Part shown: positions 1 to 9,024 of the stretch, in pieces
How positions within the stretch are numbered: the stretch's first letter is position 1
Layout: each line of letters opens with the position of its first letter
Assembly: GCA_947470515.1 (NCBI GenBank)
Contig: CANITF010000005.1
Coordinates: 1 to 50,718, forward strand
Reading direction: 5' to 3'
DNA length: 50,718 nucleotides
From: Flavobacteriales bacterium
GTDB taxonomy: Bacteria > Bacteroidota > Bacteroidia > Flavobacteriales_D > Crocinitomicaceae
Notes under the pieces: model-generated
What the model saw: only the letters and a program-made list of their open reading frames with translations
Database searches by the model: none
Told to the model about the DNA's origin: nothing
Translations under genes and position numbers: made by a program

Positions 1-1
1 C

Positions 2-157
2 GGTTGTGAATACTGTAAATACTCAAAAATTGAAAAATCATCACATATTAAAAAATATGGAGGATATTCAGGAAAAATTAATTGGCTCTTAAATTTAGCG
101 TTAATTAAAAGTCTTAATGAAAAATATCAAATCTTTCTACTTTTTATATTCCTTTAA
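2..157 (+). CDS. Possible 3' end of a gene cut by the window edge
   Basis: A frame stays open from the first bases of the window to a TAA at 155-157, about 51 codons. It starts with a Cys-Glu-Tyr-Cys stretch and ends in a hydrophobic run (IFLLFIFL). It converges on batE and overlaps its last 14 bases. I do not recognise a family, and an open frame of this length arises easily by chance in AT-rich DNA. The upstream sequence would be needed to decide. Confidence 0.25.
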   Translation, partial: GCEYCKYSKIEKSSHIKKYGGYSGKINWLLNLALIKSLNEKYQIFLLFIFL

Positions 158-887
158 TATCTTTCTCCTCAATCAAAACTTTTTGTCCGTCTTGCAACAT
201 CACTTCTAGTTTGGTTTTGGTCAACGAAAGCAATTCAACTTTTGTTCCTTCTTTGAGTTCTAATTCGGCTTTTTCCCCAAGATCATTCATGTAAGTTGGA
301 ATCGACTTCCGTGTTACAATTGCAAAACGTTCTGCTGTTAAATAGGTACTTGATGTATTTGTTGCAACCAAGAACGCGAGTAAAAAAACCGTTTCTCCAA
401 AGAGCAGCATGAAATGAAAACGCTTCCAGGAGTTGTTTTTCATTTTGAATAAGAGAAAAATAGAAATTCCCATCAAGATACTGATGACAATGGAAAGTAT
501 TGCCCAAGTTGTTGGTCCAACACTATAAATTAAACGTTGTAAACCGTTTGTATGCGGCGCCCATTTAGTGGTGTCGTTTAATTTTTTATAGCACATTTCA
601 ATGTTAGATGGAGCTTCGCTATCTCTCGGTGAAAGTTTTAAAACACGCTCGTATGCCCAAATTGCTTCACCGTATGATTTGTTTTGATAATAACAATTCC
701 CAAGGTTGTAATAGGCAGCAACATTGTTTTGTTCCTCCTTAATTACTTGATTGAACAAATTAATTGCTTGGGTAATTTTTTTATCATTTGCAGCTTTCAA
801 TCCTTGATCAAATAAATCAGAAGAATAGGAGTGAAGCGCACAAAGTGAACTAACTAAAACAATAATGAGACGTTTTAATCTACTCAT
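144..887 (-). CDS. batE: BatE, TPR and SH3-like membrane protein
   Basis: This is the last gene of the Bat (Bacteroides aerotolerance) operon, 247 residues. It has an N-terminal signal peptide ending near SYSS, two or three TPR repeats (about 30-105, including the AAYYNLGNCYYQ helix), two membrane segments (about 125-145 and 158-175), and a C-terminal SH3-like beta domain (about 185-247). That order is typical of BatE. Its ATG overlaps the TGA of batD as ATGA, so the two are translationally coupled. BatE is thought to assist the VWA proteins BatA and BatB at the envelope, but the molecular role of the operon is not settled. Confidence 0.88.
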   Translation of the reverse strand: MSRLKRLIIVLVSSLCALHSYSSDLFDQGLKAANDKKITQAINLFNQVIKEEQNNVAAYYNLGNCYYQNKSYGEAIWAYERVLKLSPRDSEAPSNIEMCYKKLNDTTKWAPHTNGLQRLIYSVGPTTWAILSIVISILMGISIFLLFKMKNNSWKRFHFMLLFGETVFLLAFLVATNTSSTYLTAERFAIVTRKSIPTYMNDLGEKAELELKEGTKVELLSLTKTKLEVMLQDGQKVLIEEKDIKGI

Positions 888-2605
888 GAATGCAAAATTG
901 AATGCGTAATTTGCTTCGCTGAAACGATGAGTGTATCTCTGTCTTGCTCGTTGATTCCAAGACCATAGCGTGCTTGTTCACAGGTTGACAATAAATTACT
1001 TAATGCTGCAATTTTGTTTGGATCGGTGTCACGTTCCTTTAAGTGCCTAAAAATTTCGGAACTACTTAATATCACTGTATCATCACTATTCAAAAACAAA
1101 GATAAGGAGCGTTGAACGCCTTTTTCAATGAAGCTATAATAGTTGGTGTAATCTCTTTGTGAGAGTGCTTTCTCCGCTTCAGAAAATAAATTTTGAACAG
1201 CAATTTGAGCATTTTGTTTTGCAACTTTTTGAGAACCAGTTGTGTTGTTTTCTTCTTTTTTCCGCATCCATAAACCAAAAATGAGCGCAAGTATTAGGGG
1301 AGAAGAAACGCCAATCCAGAAGCTTTTTTGACTGAAATTCAATGTTTGATTGGATAAATTACCACTATCGCGACGCAAAGGAAAAACTTCCTCTTGAAGT
1401 TGATTTTGAGGCAATGACGCCAAATCATCCGTTCCTGGTTTGAATTGGCTATTTTTCTTGATAACCAACAAATCACTTTTGGTACTTACTGTGCAATACT
1501 TTTCTTTGTTCGGGTCAAAATACGAGATGCGCGTTTCAGGCAGTGTTTGCTGTCCGAATTTGGTGACTTGTATATTGTATTCATACGTGATTTTTCCTTC
1601 GGCACCTTTACTACCAAAAACAAAATCTTCTTTGATAATCGGATCGCCGTATACCACAAATCCTTTTGGTAAAGATAAAGTTGGTTCAACGATGTTTTGT
1701 AAGTTTCCAACGCCTGTCACTTCAACTAAAAGGGTAAATACATCACCTTGTTTAAAACTTCCCGATTGAACAGTTCTAGTAACACTAAATTGACCAACAC
1801 CGCCTATAAAATCGTTTGGCACATTTCCAGGTAAAGGTTTAATTTCGATTGTCGCACCGCTTGATGTTAAAGGCATACTTTCATAGCCACGACGCAATAG
1901 CAATTTAAATGGATCAATAATGATTTTGCCTGTTCCAGATGGAAATACTACTTTTTTATCGTATTCGAAAGTATAATAAGTAGCGTTTCGAATGTTTTCC
2001 TCTTCTACCATAATGCGGGTTGAAGACCCAATATCGTGTTTGTCTAATGCGCCGTTTATAGTGTATTCCTGATAATCTTCTAAATGAGAAGGATTGAATT
2101 GAGCATACACTTTCGCATTCAAAATAACACATTCACCTTCATAAATAGATGATTTTGATTTTTCAATTAAGGCAAAAGCTGGTTGCTTGAGTTGCTTTGC
2201 CGATAAATCATTTCCTGTGGTAACTTTTGAATCCTCTTTTCGAATGGTTACTGATACGGCATTTGATTTGTACACTTTATTTCCTTTCTTCACATAGGCC
2301 GGACCGAATTTAAAAGTTCCAGCTTTCGGCATAGCTCCTGTTTGTGAAAGGTGATAATAGGTAATAACTTTTCCTGTATTGTAATCAATTTCTTGATTCA
2401 TCCCGTTTGAAATATTATATCCATGAACAAAGCCACTTGGAAAATCAATATCAATTTCTCCTTGCACATTTGATTTAATAATGATGGTCAACACTTCTCC
2501 AATCTCAGCTTCTTTAGGCTCCACTTCCAACCAAACCATCGGTTTTTGCGCTACCGCCTTAAATGCCGCAAATAAAATTATTATATGTAAAAGTGCAATT
2601 TTCAT
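884..2605 (-). CDS. batD: BatD, oxygen-tolerance family protein
   Basis: This is a large periplasmic protein of about 573 residues with a signal peptide ending VAQK, several Ig-like beta domains (about 20-430), one membrane helix (about 445-462, SPLILALIFGLWM followed by basic residues), and a helical cytoplasmic tail. This is the BatD layout. The frame offers TTG, GTG and ATG in a row. I choose the ATG at 2605 because it shares one base with the batC stop (TGATG), a standard coupled junction that recurs between the DUF58 gene and the next gene. The product probably acts with BatA, BatB, BatC and BatE in one envelope complex. Confidence 0.88.
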   Translation of the reverse strand: MKIALLHIIILFAAFKAVAQKPMVWLEVEPKEAEIGEVLTIIIKSNVQGEIDIDFPSGFVHGYNISNGMNQEIDYNTGKVITYYHLSQTGAMPKAGTFKFGPAYVKKGNKVYKSNAVSVTIRKEDSKVTTGNDLSAKQLKQPAFALIEKSKSSIYEGECVILNAKVYAQFNPSHLEDYQEYTINGALDKHDIGSSTRIMVEEENIRNATYYTFEYDKKVVFPSGTGKIIIDPFKLLLRRGYESMPLTSSGATIEIKPLPGNVPNDFIGGVGQFSVTRTVQSGSFKQGDVFTLLVEVTGVGNLQNIVEPTLSLPKGFVVYGDPIIKEDFVFGSKGAEGKITYEYNIQVTKFGQQTLPETRISYFDPNKEKYCTVSTKSDLLVIKKNSQFKPGTDDLASLPQNQLQEEVFPLRRDSGNLSNQTLNFSQKSFWIGVSSPLILALIFGLWMRKKEENNTTGSQKVAKQNAQIAVQNLFSEAEKALSQRDYTNYYSFIEKGVQRSLSLFLNSDDTVILSSSEIFRHLKERDTDPNKIAALSNLLSTCEQARYGLGINEQDRDTLIVSAKQITHSILHS

Positions 2606-3339
2606 CACCAATCTTTCCCTGATTTTATTACATCTCCTTCTTGTCTGCTACCACCCATTTTACGTTTGGTTTCTGCTTCAGATTTCATCAATTGATCCAA
2701 CATGCGTTCTACAGATTTATTCGGCAAGCGCGATGGATTTTTACCATCCTGTTCTTTGCCATCCTTATCTTTTTTCTGTTGGTTAGGAGAATTTTGTTGC
2801 TTCTTTTGGTTTTTATTGTCTTTCGGATTTTGCTTATCCTCAGGATTTTTAGGTTGATTCTGCGGTTGATTTTTATCCTTGTTGTCTTTGTTGTCCTTCG
2901 GATTTTTCTTTTGTTCGTCTTTCAACCTGCGAATTGCTTCCGATAAGTTATAACGTGTTTCCTCATCAGAAGGATTGTTTCTTAACGCTTCTTTATACGA
3001 TTCAACTGCTCCTTGGTAATTTTTCTCTTGCATGCGAGAATTTCCCATATTATGGTAACTTTTCGCTTTAGCTGTTTTCGATTTTTTAGAACTTGCATTT
3101 TGCTCGTAAATCTTTTCAGCCTTTTCAAACTCACGTGCTTTGTAAGCCGATTGCCCCATTTCGTCAGAAAGATCAACGTCATTTGGTGCTTTCTTTTGAG
3201 CTGATTGATAATATTTCAAAGCTTTCACATACTCCTGCTTCTTGTATGAATTACGCGCAACCTTCAGTGAATCTCTCCACTCTTGCGCTGAAACATTCAT
3301 CCCAATCAAAACAAATAGTATGTAAATTAAATTCTTCAA
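2605..3339 (-). CDS. batC: BatC, TPR protein with a low-complexity Lys/Asn/Gln tail
   Basis: The protein has 244 residues: a signal peptide ending NVSAQ, a TPR region (about 25-135), then a highly charged K/N/Q/D/P-rich segment (about 140-205) and a conserved-looking end (NKSVERMLDQLM, about 208-219). This matches BatC. The start is a TTG at 3339. An in-frame TAG lies two codons upstream, and the first ATG (residue 14) would destroy the signal peptide, so TTG is the best choice. The gene is separated from batB by a repeat array, the only large gap in the operon, and it is the first gene after that array. Confidence 0.85.
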   Translation of the reverse strand: MKNLIYILFVLIGMNVSAQEWRDSLKVARNSYKKQEYVKALKYYQSAQKKAPNDVDLSDEMGQSAYKAREFEKAEKIYEQNASSKKSKTAKAKSYHNMGNSRMQEKNYQGAVESYKEALRNNPSDEETRYNLSEAIRRLKDEQKKNPKDNKDNKDKNQPQNQPKNPEDKQNPKDNKNQKKQQNSPNQQKKDKDGKEQDGKNPSRLPNKSVERMLDQLMKSEAETKRKMGGSRQEGDVIKSGKDW

Positions 3340-3360
3340 ACACTAATTTTTAAAAACGCA

Positions 3361-3745
3361 TTACTCATTACTTTTTTCACCACATAGCGATGCACTGAGT
3401 TTATCGAAGTGGCACATAGAATACATAGTTATAAACTACAAACTATCAGTTCTAAACTCATCACTCATCACTTTTTTCACCACATAGGCACATAGACCAC
3501 ATAGATATAAACTTTAAACTATCAGTTCTAAACTCCTCACTCCTCACTCCTCACTTTTTTCACCACATAGGAACATAGACCACATAGTTATAAACTATAA
3601 ACTACAAACTACAAACTACAAACTACAAACTATCAGTTCTAAACTCCTCACTCCTCACTTTTTTCACCACATAGCGTTGCACTGAGTTTATCGAAGTGGA
3701 ACATAGAAAACATAGTTATAAACTATAAACTATCAGTTCTAAACT
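3361..3745. repeat. Four-copy composite repeat array inside the bat operon
   Basis: There are four head-to-tail copies of a 76-111 bp unit (3361-3458, 3459-3534, 3535-3645, 3646-3745), with a trailing fragment to about 3760. Each unit runs from a CTCCTCA-like stretch through CACTTTTTTCACCACATAG to CAGTTCTAAACT. Copies 1 and 4 carry an extra 20-bp module, GCACTGAGTTTATCGAAGTG (3392-3411 and 3679-3698), missing from copies 2 and 3. Copy 3 has six AAACTA heptads (3591-3632) where the other copies have two. No reading frame of note crosses the array. The last copy runs into the 3' end of batB. Confidence 0.9.
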
Positions 3746-4898
3746 TATTACTCCTCACTCTTCTTCCAAAAAACCCTTTCGAGACACCCAAAAACAAACA
3801 CCAAAATAAGATGGATACAAATAACGGAATTTGATAGCGATTCTCTTGTATATCAAACTCCAAATCTTGGACCTTAGACCGCTTCATTTGGTTAATTTGT
3901 GTTAACAAATCCGATAAATTCGGAAATGGGTCCGAACTGATGGTATATGCCCCCCCAGATTTAGACGCAATTGACTGAATAAAAGAAGGGTTAATTCTTG
4001 AAATAACTGTTTTTCCAGCAGCCGTAGTTTTGTATCCCAATTCTGGTCTTTCAGGATTGACAGGCACAGGCCCACCCATTTCTGTTCCCAAGCCTAAAAC
4101 ACTTAATTGGATGCTTTTATTTCTGATTTCAGTGAAAATTTCGTTTGGATTTTCCTCATGATTTTCTCCGTCTGTTACAAGAATGATTCCTTTGGTTGTT
4201 TTTTCAGGTGAGAACATTCCAGCAGAAACGGATAACGCTGCGGCAATATTGGTTCCTTGATTAGAAACCATGTCCGTTTCAATTTCATTGATGAACATTT
4301 TTGTTGCACTGTAATCTGCTGTTAGGGGTAATTGAACAAAAGCGCCACCAGCAAAAACAGCGATACCTATTTTCTCTCCGTGTAATTTATTAATCAATTC
4401 ATTCAAGGCGCGTTTCGCAATTTGTAAACGGGTTAAATCCTTCGAAATATCCTTTGTATTCATGGAATTCGAAACATCCAAACAAATAACCAATTCAAGA
4501 CTTTCAAGTGTTCCGGAAACTTTCTTTGTTCCTAAAGCTGGTTGCGCCATGGCAAATATCAAGAATACAATGGCATTTCTAAATAGGAAATATTTCAGAA
4601 AACTGTTCAACGATGAAACAGGTTGTAAGATGAATTTCTGCACCGATGGATGCGCTGACTGCGCCAATGAATTGGTAGAATAAATTGTAAAAAAGTACAT
4701 TCCTAAAATTGGAAGCATTAACAGCAACAACCAGAAATTCTCTGGATCTTTGAAACCAACTTGTTCAACAGAAGGCGATTGATCGATGTAGCCTATAAGT
4801 GCTAAAAGTGATCCAGTCAAAAGCCAAAATAACACTTCCCACACCAGTATTCCACTGATGATAAGCTTCAATCTATATGTGTATTGCTGCTTACTCAT
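3723..4898 (-). CDS. batB: BatB, membrane-anchored von Willebrand factor A protein
   Basis: The protein has 391 residues with N-terminal membrane helices (about 11-35, 52-70 and 105-123), a VWA domain with the metal-binding motif DVSNSM (about 139-144) and the downstream TDGEN motif, and a final membrane helix (about 352-372). This is the BatB layout, a partner of BatA. The start overlaps the batA stop by 8 bases. About the last 12 codons, including the stop, lie in repeat sequence (3723-3760), so the basic/polar tail RSNKFRTDSL comes from a repeat and not from the ancestral gene. Confidence 0.9.
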   Translation of the reverse strand: MSKQQYTYRLKLIISGILVWEVLFWLLTGSLLALIGYIDQSPSVEQVGFKDPENFWLLLLMLPILGMYFFTIYSTNSLAQSAHPSVQKFILQPVSSLNSFLKYFLFRNAIVFLIFAMAQPALGTKKVSGTLESLELVICLDVSNSMNTKDISKDLTRLQIAKRALNELINKLHGEKIGIAVFAGGAFVQLPLTADYSATKMFINEIETDMVSNQGTNIAAALSVSAGMFSPEKTTKGIILVTDGENHEENPNEIFTEIRNKSIQLSVLGLGTEMGGPVPVNPERPELGYKTTAAGKTVISRINPSFIQSIASKSGGAYTISSDPFPNLSDLLTQINQMKRSKVQDLEFDIQENRYQIPLFVSILFWCLFLGVSKGFFGRRVRSNKFRTDSL

Positions 4899-5922
4899 AC
4901 ATTTTGAAAAAATAACGGTTGGTAAGCCACGTCATTATTGCCAAGATAAATGCCCAATTTAAAAATCCCATTGGAGATGCCGGAGGCTCCGTTTTATATT
5001 GTTGATCCAACATCTTACGTTTTTCTAATTTTTCAATTTCCTTGTAAATGGACTTTAAACTTTCCTCATCCGTTGCCCTGAAATATTGACCGTTCGCAAT
5101 CTCAGCAATTTTCATCAAGGTCATTTCGTCTATTTCTACCTCTAAATTCTCATATCGAATTCCAAACGGAGTGATAACTGGCGTAGGTGCTTTTCCATTG
5201 CTTCCAACACCAATTGTATAAACTCGGATATTTTTTGCCCGAGCCAATTCAGCAGCTGTCAAAGGATCAATGTCACCAGCATTGTTACTACCATCTGTCA
5301 ATAAAATAATGACTTTGGATTGCAAACTGTCACTGCGTAATCGGGTAACTGCAGTTCCTAATCCTGTTCCAATGGCTGTTCCACCTTCAATATTTTCGCC
5401 TGTGATTTGATCAATTTGTTTCTTTAAAATGGTGTAATCCAATGTTGCAGGACAAGCTGTATATGCTTCACCAGCATAAACAACTAAACCTATTCGATCT
5501 CCTCTGCGTCCATCAACGAATTCTTTTGCAACACGTTTTGCTACTTCCAACCTGTTTGGTTCAAAATCCATTGCCAACATGGAGGAAGAAACGTCCATTG
5601 CTAAAATGATATCAATTCCGTTTTTGTAGTTTTCATCCACATCATCATAATCTGACCAATGAAATGGTTTGGCCATAGCGAAAATGAGGCAGCACAAAAC
5701 GATTCCGTTTAATATGATTAAGATCCTTCTGAAAGAAACAATCCAGCGCGTTGAAAAGCTTTTTTGACTTGCTGCACTTCCAGAATATTTCCATTCTCCT
5801 TCTTTCCGCCTTTCATTGCGGAACATCAACAGTAGAATTACTGGCACAACCAACAACAACCACAACCAATGTGGAGAAAGGAAATCGTATTCCCAAAAGC
5901 GGATGTTCCAGTTATTCAGCAT
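4891..5922 (-). CDS. batA: BatA, membrane-anchored von Willebrand factor A protein
   Basis: About 343 residues. There are two N-terminal membrane helices (about 16-32 and 60-80), a VWA domain with an intact MIDAS (DVSSSM near residue 108, a Thr in the GGTAIGTGL loop, and TDGSN), and a C-terminal helix near 320-335. The frame opens at a TTG (5928), but the ATG at 5922 is preferred. Either way the start lies within the 3' end of the preceding gene (11-base overlap from the ATG), showing tight coupling. BatA and BatB are paralogues that probably work as a pair in the inner membrane. Confidence 0.9.
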   Translation of the reverse strand: MLNNWNIRFWEYDFLSPHWLWLLLVVPVILLLMFRNERRKEGEWKYSGSAASQKSFSTRWIVSFRRILIILNGIVLCCLIFAMAKPFHWSDYDDVDENYKNGIDIILAMDVSSSMLAMDFEPNRLEVAKRVAKEFVDGRRGDRIGLVVYAGEAYTACPATLDYTILKKQIDQITGENIEGGTAIGTGLGTAVTRLRSDSLQSKVIILLTDGSNNAGDIDPLTAAELARAKNIRVYTIGVGSNGKAPTPVITPFGIRYENLEVEIDEMTLMKIAEIANGQYFRATDEESLKSIYKEIEKLEKRKMLDQQYKTEPPASPMGFLNWAFILAIMTWLTNRYFFKMYE

Positions 5923-6874
5923 GATCAAACTCTATTGGACTCGTTTCTGCAATTACTTGTCTGGCAAGATGTGATACTTTTAAAATCGCTAATTCTTCTG
6001 GTTGTGATTTAGCAAATTTCACTAAGTCAGCTTCACTTAATATGGAAACAATTACACGAATGGTCTCAGTATGTAATCCTTTTTGACCCAAGAGCAGCTT
6101 TGTTTCGTGTGTTGTTTTTTCTAATAGATTGATTTCATAACGGGAAGAAAGGTACGATCTCAAAATAAATGAAAGTTCAATATAGTGTTCTTTTAAGCGC
6201 TGTTTTTCCCACAAACGTTCTTTTTCTAATGCATCGATTGCCAATAAAGTTCGTTCCTTCAACGACAAAACCACAACCGGTTTCGGAATGTCATTGAGCC
6301 TTTTGCGCTTATTTCTATAAATTAGAATCAACGGAATAAGAACAACAAGCAACAACCACCACCAGTTATTTTTGGCAAATGTTTTCAAAGAAAATGGTTC
6401 ATCAGGAATATCTGAAAAGGATTCTTTGATGTCATATAAATCTTGCCCTTTTTTTGCTTTTACAAGTTCGGAAGTCAATTCAACGGATGGAAAAATGATA
6501 GTCGAATCATCGATGATAATTGTGCATGGAGCTAAAACATATCTTCCAGAATCCCAAGCAGTGATTTCATACGTTCCAATCCATACTTTGTCTTTTCCTT
6601 TCGAAATGACAGTGTCTGTGAACGGTGTTAAGATTTCAATTTCATCCGTTGTCTCAGTTGATAGAATTCCAGTTTTGGATTTACGGTTACTTGGAATAAT
6701 GGAATTTTCCGGAGTGAATTTAAAGCTGTTTTTTTGAGGAAAAGTAATCGTGTAAACAAGCGAAATTTTCTCACCAACCAAAATATTTTTTTCGGATAAA
6801 GTTGTTGTTCCTTGCTGCGAATAGCCGGAAAAAGTGACCGCCAAAATTAAGATATGGAGCAAAAGGTTCTTCAT
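5912..6874 (-). CDS. Signal-peptide and single-membrane-helix protein of the Bat operon
   Basis: About 320 residues. There is a signal peptide (ending SGYSQQ), an extracytoplasmic beta-rich domain (about 22-160) resembling the Ig-like modules of BatD, a membrane helix (WWWLLLVVLIPLILIY, about 170-186), a basic stop-transfer, and a helical cytoplasmic domain. It sits where Bacteroidota bat operons usually carry an unnamed gene between the DUF58 gene and batA. The ATG at 6874 shares one base with the upstream stop (TGATG). It may connect cytoplasmic MoxR/DUF58 activity to periplasmic partners, but that is inference from its topology. Confidence 0.75.
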   Translation of the reverse strand: MKNLLLHILILAVTFSGYSQQGTTTLSEKNILVGEKISLVYTITFPQKNSFKFTPENSIIPSNRKSKTGILSTETTDEIEILTPFTDTVISKGKDKVWIGTYEITAWDSGRYVLAPCTIIIDDSTIIFPSVELTSELVKAKKGQDLYDIKESFSDIPDEPFSLKTFAKNNWWWLLLVVLIPLILIYRNKRKRLNDIPKPVVVLSLKERTLLAIDALEKERLWEKQRLKEHYIELSFILRSYLSSRYEINLLEKTTHETKLLLGQKGLHTETIRVIVSILSEADLVKFAKSQPEELAILKVSHLARQVIAETSPIEFDHAE

Positions 6875-7740
6875 CAACGTTTTTGAAAAAGCGCTACAAG
6901 TGGTTTGATAATGTCTTCATCTGTGCGACAAGAAACACTGTCAATTCCTGCTTTTTTGAATTCTTTTAAAGTGCTTGTTTCGTTTTCTTGAAAGTCTTTT
7001 TGATATTTTGCGCGTACATCTCTTGAACTTGAATTTACCCAAGTAGTTTCGCCTGATTCAGCATTGAATAATTGAATCAATCCTACATTAGGTAATATCT
7101 GTTCAGCAATATCTGAAAGTTTAATAGCAATTGTATCGTGGCGTTTCTTCGTCAAACGCATGCCTTCCATGAAATTATTTTGATCGATAAAATCACTAAT
7201 CACAAAAGTAATTGTACGTTTTTTTTGTGTGTTTCGGAGAAATTTCAATCCTTCGTTGATATCTGTTAATTTACTTTTCGCTTTGAATTCAATCAGTTCC
7301 CGTAAAATAATTAAAACATGTTTTTTCCCTTTTTCAGGAGCAATGTAGCGTTCCATTTTATCTGAAACGAGGATCATTCCCACTTTGTCATTATTTGAAA
7401 TAGCTGAAAACGCTAAAATTGCGGCTATTTCTAACGCTAGATCTTTTTTCGTTTTCTCTATTGTTCCAAATTCCTCCGAACCAGAAATGTCGATTACCAA
7501 CATGACGGTTAATTCGCGCTCTTCTTCAAAAACCTTGACATAAGGCGAATTGTATCTAGCAGTAACGTTCCAATCAATTGTTCTTACTTCATCTCCAAAA
7601 TGATAATCCCTGACTTCACTAAACGCCATACCTCTTCCCTTGAACGCCGAATGGTATTCCCCCGAAAATATATGTTTGGTCAAGCCTTTCGTCTTGATTT
7701 CCAAACGGTGTATTTTTTTAATGAGGTCGCTAGTTTCCAC
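6874..7740 (-). CDS. DUF58 (VWA-like) protein of the MoxR/Bat operon
   Basis: The protein has 288 residues and no membrane segment. It shows the DUF58 signature in the order GRGMAFSEVRDYHFGDE, then TIDWNVTARYN, then a VWA-like core with the metal-site motif DISGSEE (about 84-90). DUF58 genes nearly always sit next to moxR, as here. The start codon is a GTG at 7740 preceded by AGAAAG. The gene lies 126 bp downstream of moxR, the largest gap in the operon apart from the repeat array. MoxR ATPases are thought to act on VWA-type proteins, which makes this gene a likely partner of moxR. Confidence 0.88.
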   Translation of the reverse strand: METSDLIKKIHRLEIKTKGLTKHIFSGEYHSAFKGRGMAFSEVRDYHFGDEVRTIDWNVTARYNSPYVKVFEEERELTVMLVIDISGSEEFGTIEKTKKDLALEIAAILAFSAISNNDKVGMILVSDKMERYIAPEKGKKHVLIILRELIEFKAKSKLTDINEGLKFLRNTQKKRTITFVISDFIDQNNFMEGMRLTKKRHDTIAIKLSDIAEQILPNVGLIQLFNAESGETTWVNSSSRDVRAKYQKDFQENETSTLKEFKKAGIDSVSCRTDEDIIKPLVALFQKR

Positions 7741-7866
7741 TTTCTAAATTGAAATTCTTACCATTGTAATTTTGAATTTTCCCATATTTAATTTTTGTAT
7801 GATACCGGTCTGAATTTGGTTTTGCTGGATTTTATTCCAGTATTATCAAATACGAATCGGCATCAA

Positions 7867-8913
7867 TTAAGGAACTTCTACTTTGTTGATGATTTTATTG
7901 ACAACATCAGTCGTTGTAATATTCTCTGCTTCTGCTTCATACGTCAAACCCATTCTGTGGCGCATCACATCTGGTGCAATGGCACGAATATCTTCAGGCA
8001 CAACAAACGCTCTTCCTTGTAAAAACGCATATGCTTTTGACGCAAGTGCTAAGTTGATACTTGCTCTCGGAGAACAACCGTAACTAATCATTGGTTGCAA
8101 TTGTTCTAACCCATATTTTTCAGGCGTTCGAGTAGCATAGACTAAATCAACGATATATTGCTCCACTTTTTCATCTAAATATACTTCTCTAACTAATTCT
8201 CGTGCACGCATGATATCACTTGGTGCAACGACTTTCCCAATTTTCGGAATTCCACCAACTTGCACGTTTGTACGGATAATTTGTTTTTCTTCTTCTTTGG
8301 TTGGATACCCTAGAAACACTTTCAACATAAATCGATCGACTTGTGCTTCAGGTAAAGGATACGTTCCTTCTTGTTCAATTGGATTTTGAGTTGCTAATAC
8401 CAAGAAAGGTTTTGGCAAAATAAAGGTCTCTTCACCTATTGTTATTTGACGTTCTTGCATCGCTTCCAACAAAGCACTTTGAACTTTCGCTGGTGCACGG
8501 TTTATTTCATCAGCCAACACAAAATTCGAAAAAATAGGTCCTTTTTTAACCGTAAATTGCTCGCTTTTCTGATTGTAAATCATGGTACCTGTAACATCTG
8601 CAGGCAATAAATCTGGTGTAAATTGTATTCTACTAAAATCAACATCAATGGCATCAGCGAGTGTTTTTATGGCCAATGTCTTTGCCAGACCTGGAACACC
8701 TTCTAATAAAATGTGTCCGTCAGCGAGTAAAGCAATCAATAAACGATCAATCATATATGTCTGACCTACAATTACTTTTGCAATTTCTTCGCGTAAACGT
8801 TGAATAATTACTACCTCTAATTTTATTTTCTCACTAAGAATCCTAAGCGCTTCAGCTGGGTTAATTGGATTAACTGCGTTGCTGCCTTCGACGTTGGTCG
8901 TGTTTTCTGTCAT
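7867..8913 (-). CDS. moxR: MoxR-family AAA+ ATPase
   Basis: The protein has 348 residues with Walker A GVPGLAKT (72-79), Walker B LADEINRA (133-140), a sensor region (ATQNPIEQEGTYPLPEAQ) and an arginine-containing DRFML segment, all typical of MoxR. It is the first gene of the operon and probably a chaperone-like ATPase that matures or remodels the VWA proteins encoded downstream. The ATG at 8913 faces a divergent small gene. Upstream, on the minus strand, two TTTG-containing stretches (near 8941 and 8952) could belong to a promoter, but neither fits the TANNTTTG box exactly. Confidence 0.92.
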   Translation of the reverse strand: MTENTTNVEGSNAVNPINPAEALRILSEKIKLEVVIIQRLREEIAKVIVGQTYMIDRLLIALLADGHILLEGVPGLAKTLAIKTLADAIDVDFSRIQFTPDLLPADVTGTMIYNQKSEQFTVKKGPIFSNFVLADEINRAPAKVQSALLEAMQERQITIGEETFILPKPFLVLATQNPIEQEGTYPLPEAQVDRFMLKVFLGYPTKEEEKQIIRTNVQVGGIPKIGKVVAPSDIMRARELVREVYLDEKVEQYIVDLVYATRTPEKYGLEQLQPMISYGCSPRASINLALASKAYAFLQGRAFVVPEDIRAIAPDVMRHRMGLTYEAEAENITTTDVVNKIINKVEVP

Positions 8914-9024
8914 ATATTGAATAGTTGAATCTACAAAGGTGACAAAGATTAACTGCTGAAAGCTTGATTTTGCTGTTAAATATTGTTAACATTGCTTAGC
9001 ACTAAACACACGAAAAGAACGCAG

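Noticed and set aside
3361-3745. Repeat array as a CRISPR
   Set aside because: The units touch each other without unique spacers of constant length, copies differ internally by insertions and heptad expansion, and there is no cas gene nearby.
8983-9024. Upstream TTG start of the zinc-knuckle gene
   Set aside because: It would add 14 residues without similarity to the rest, while an ATG sits directly before the zinc motif.
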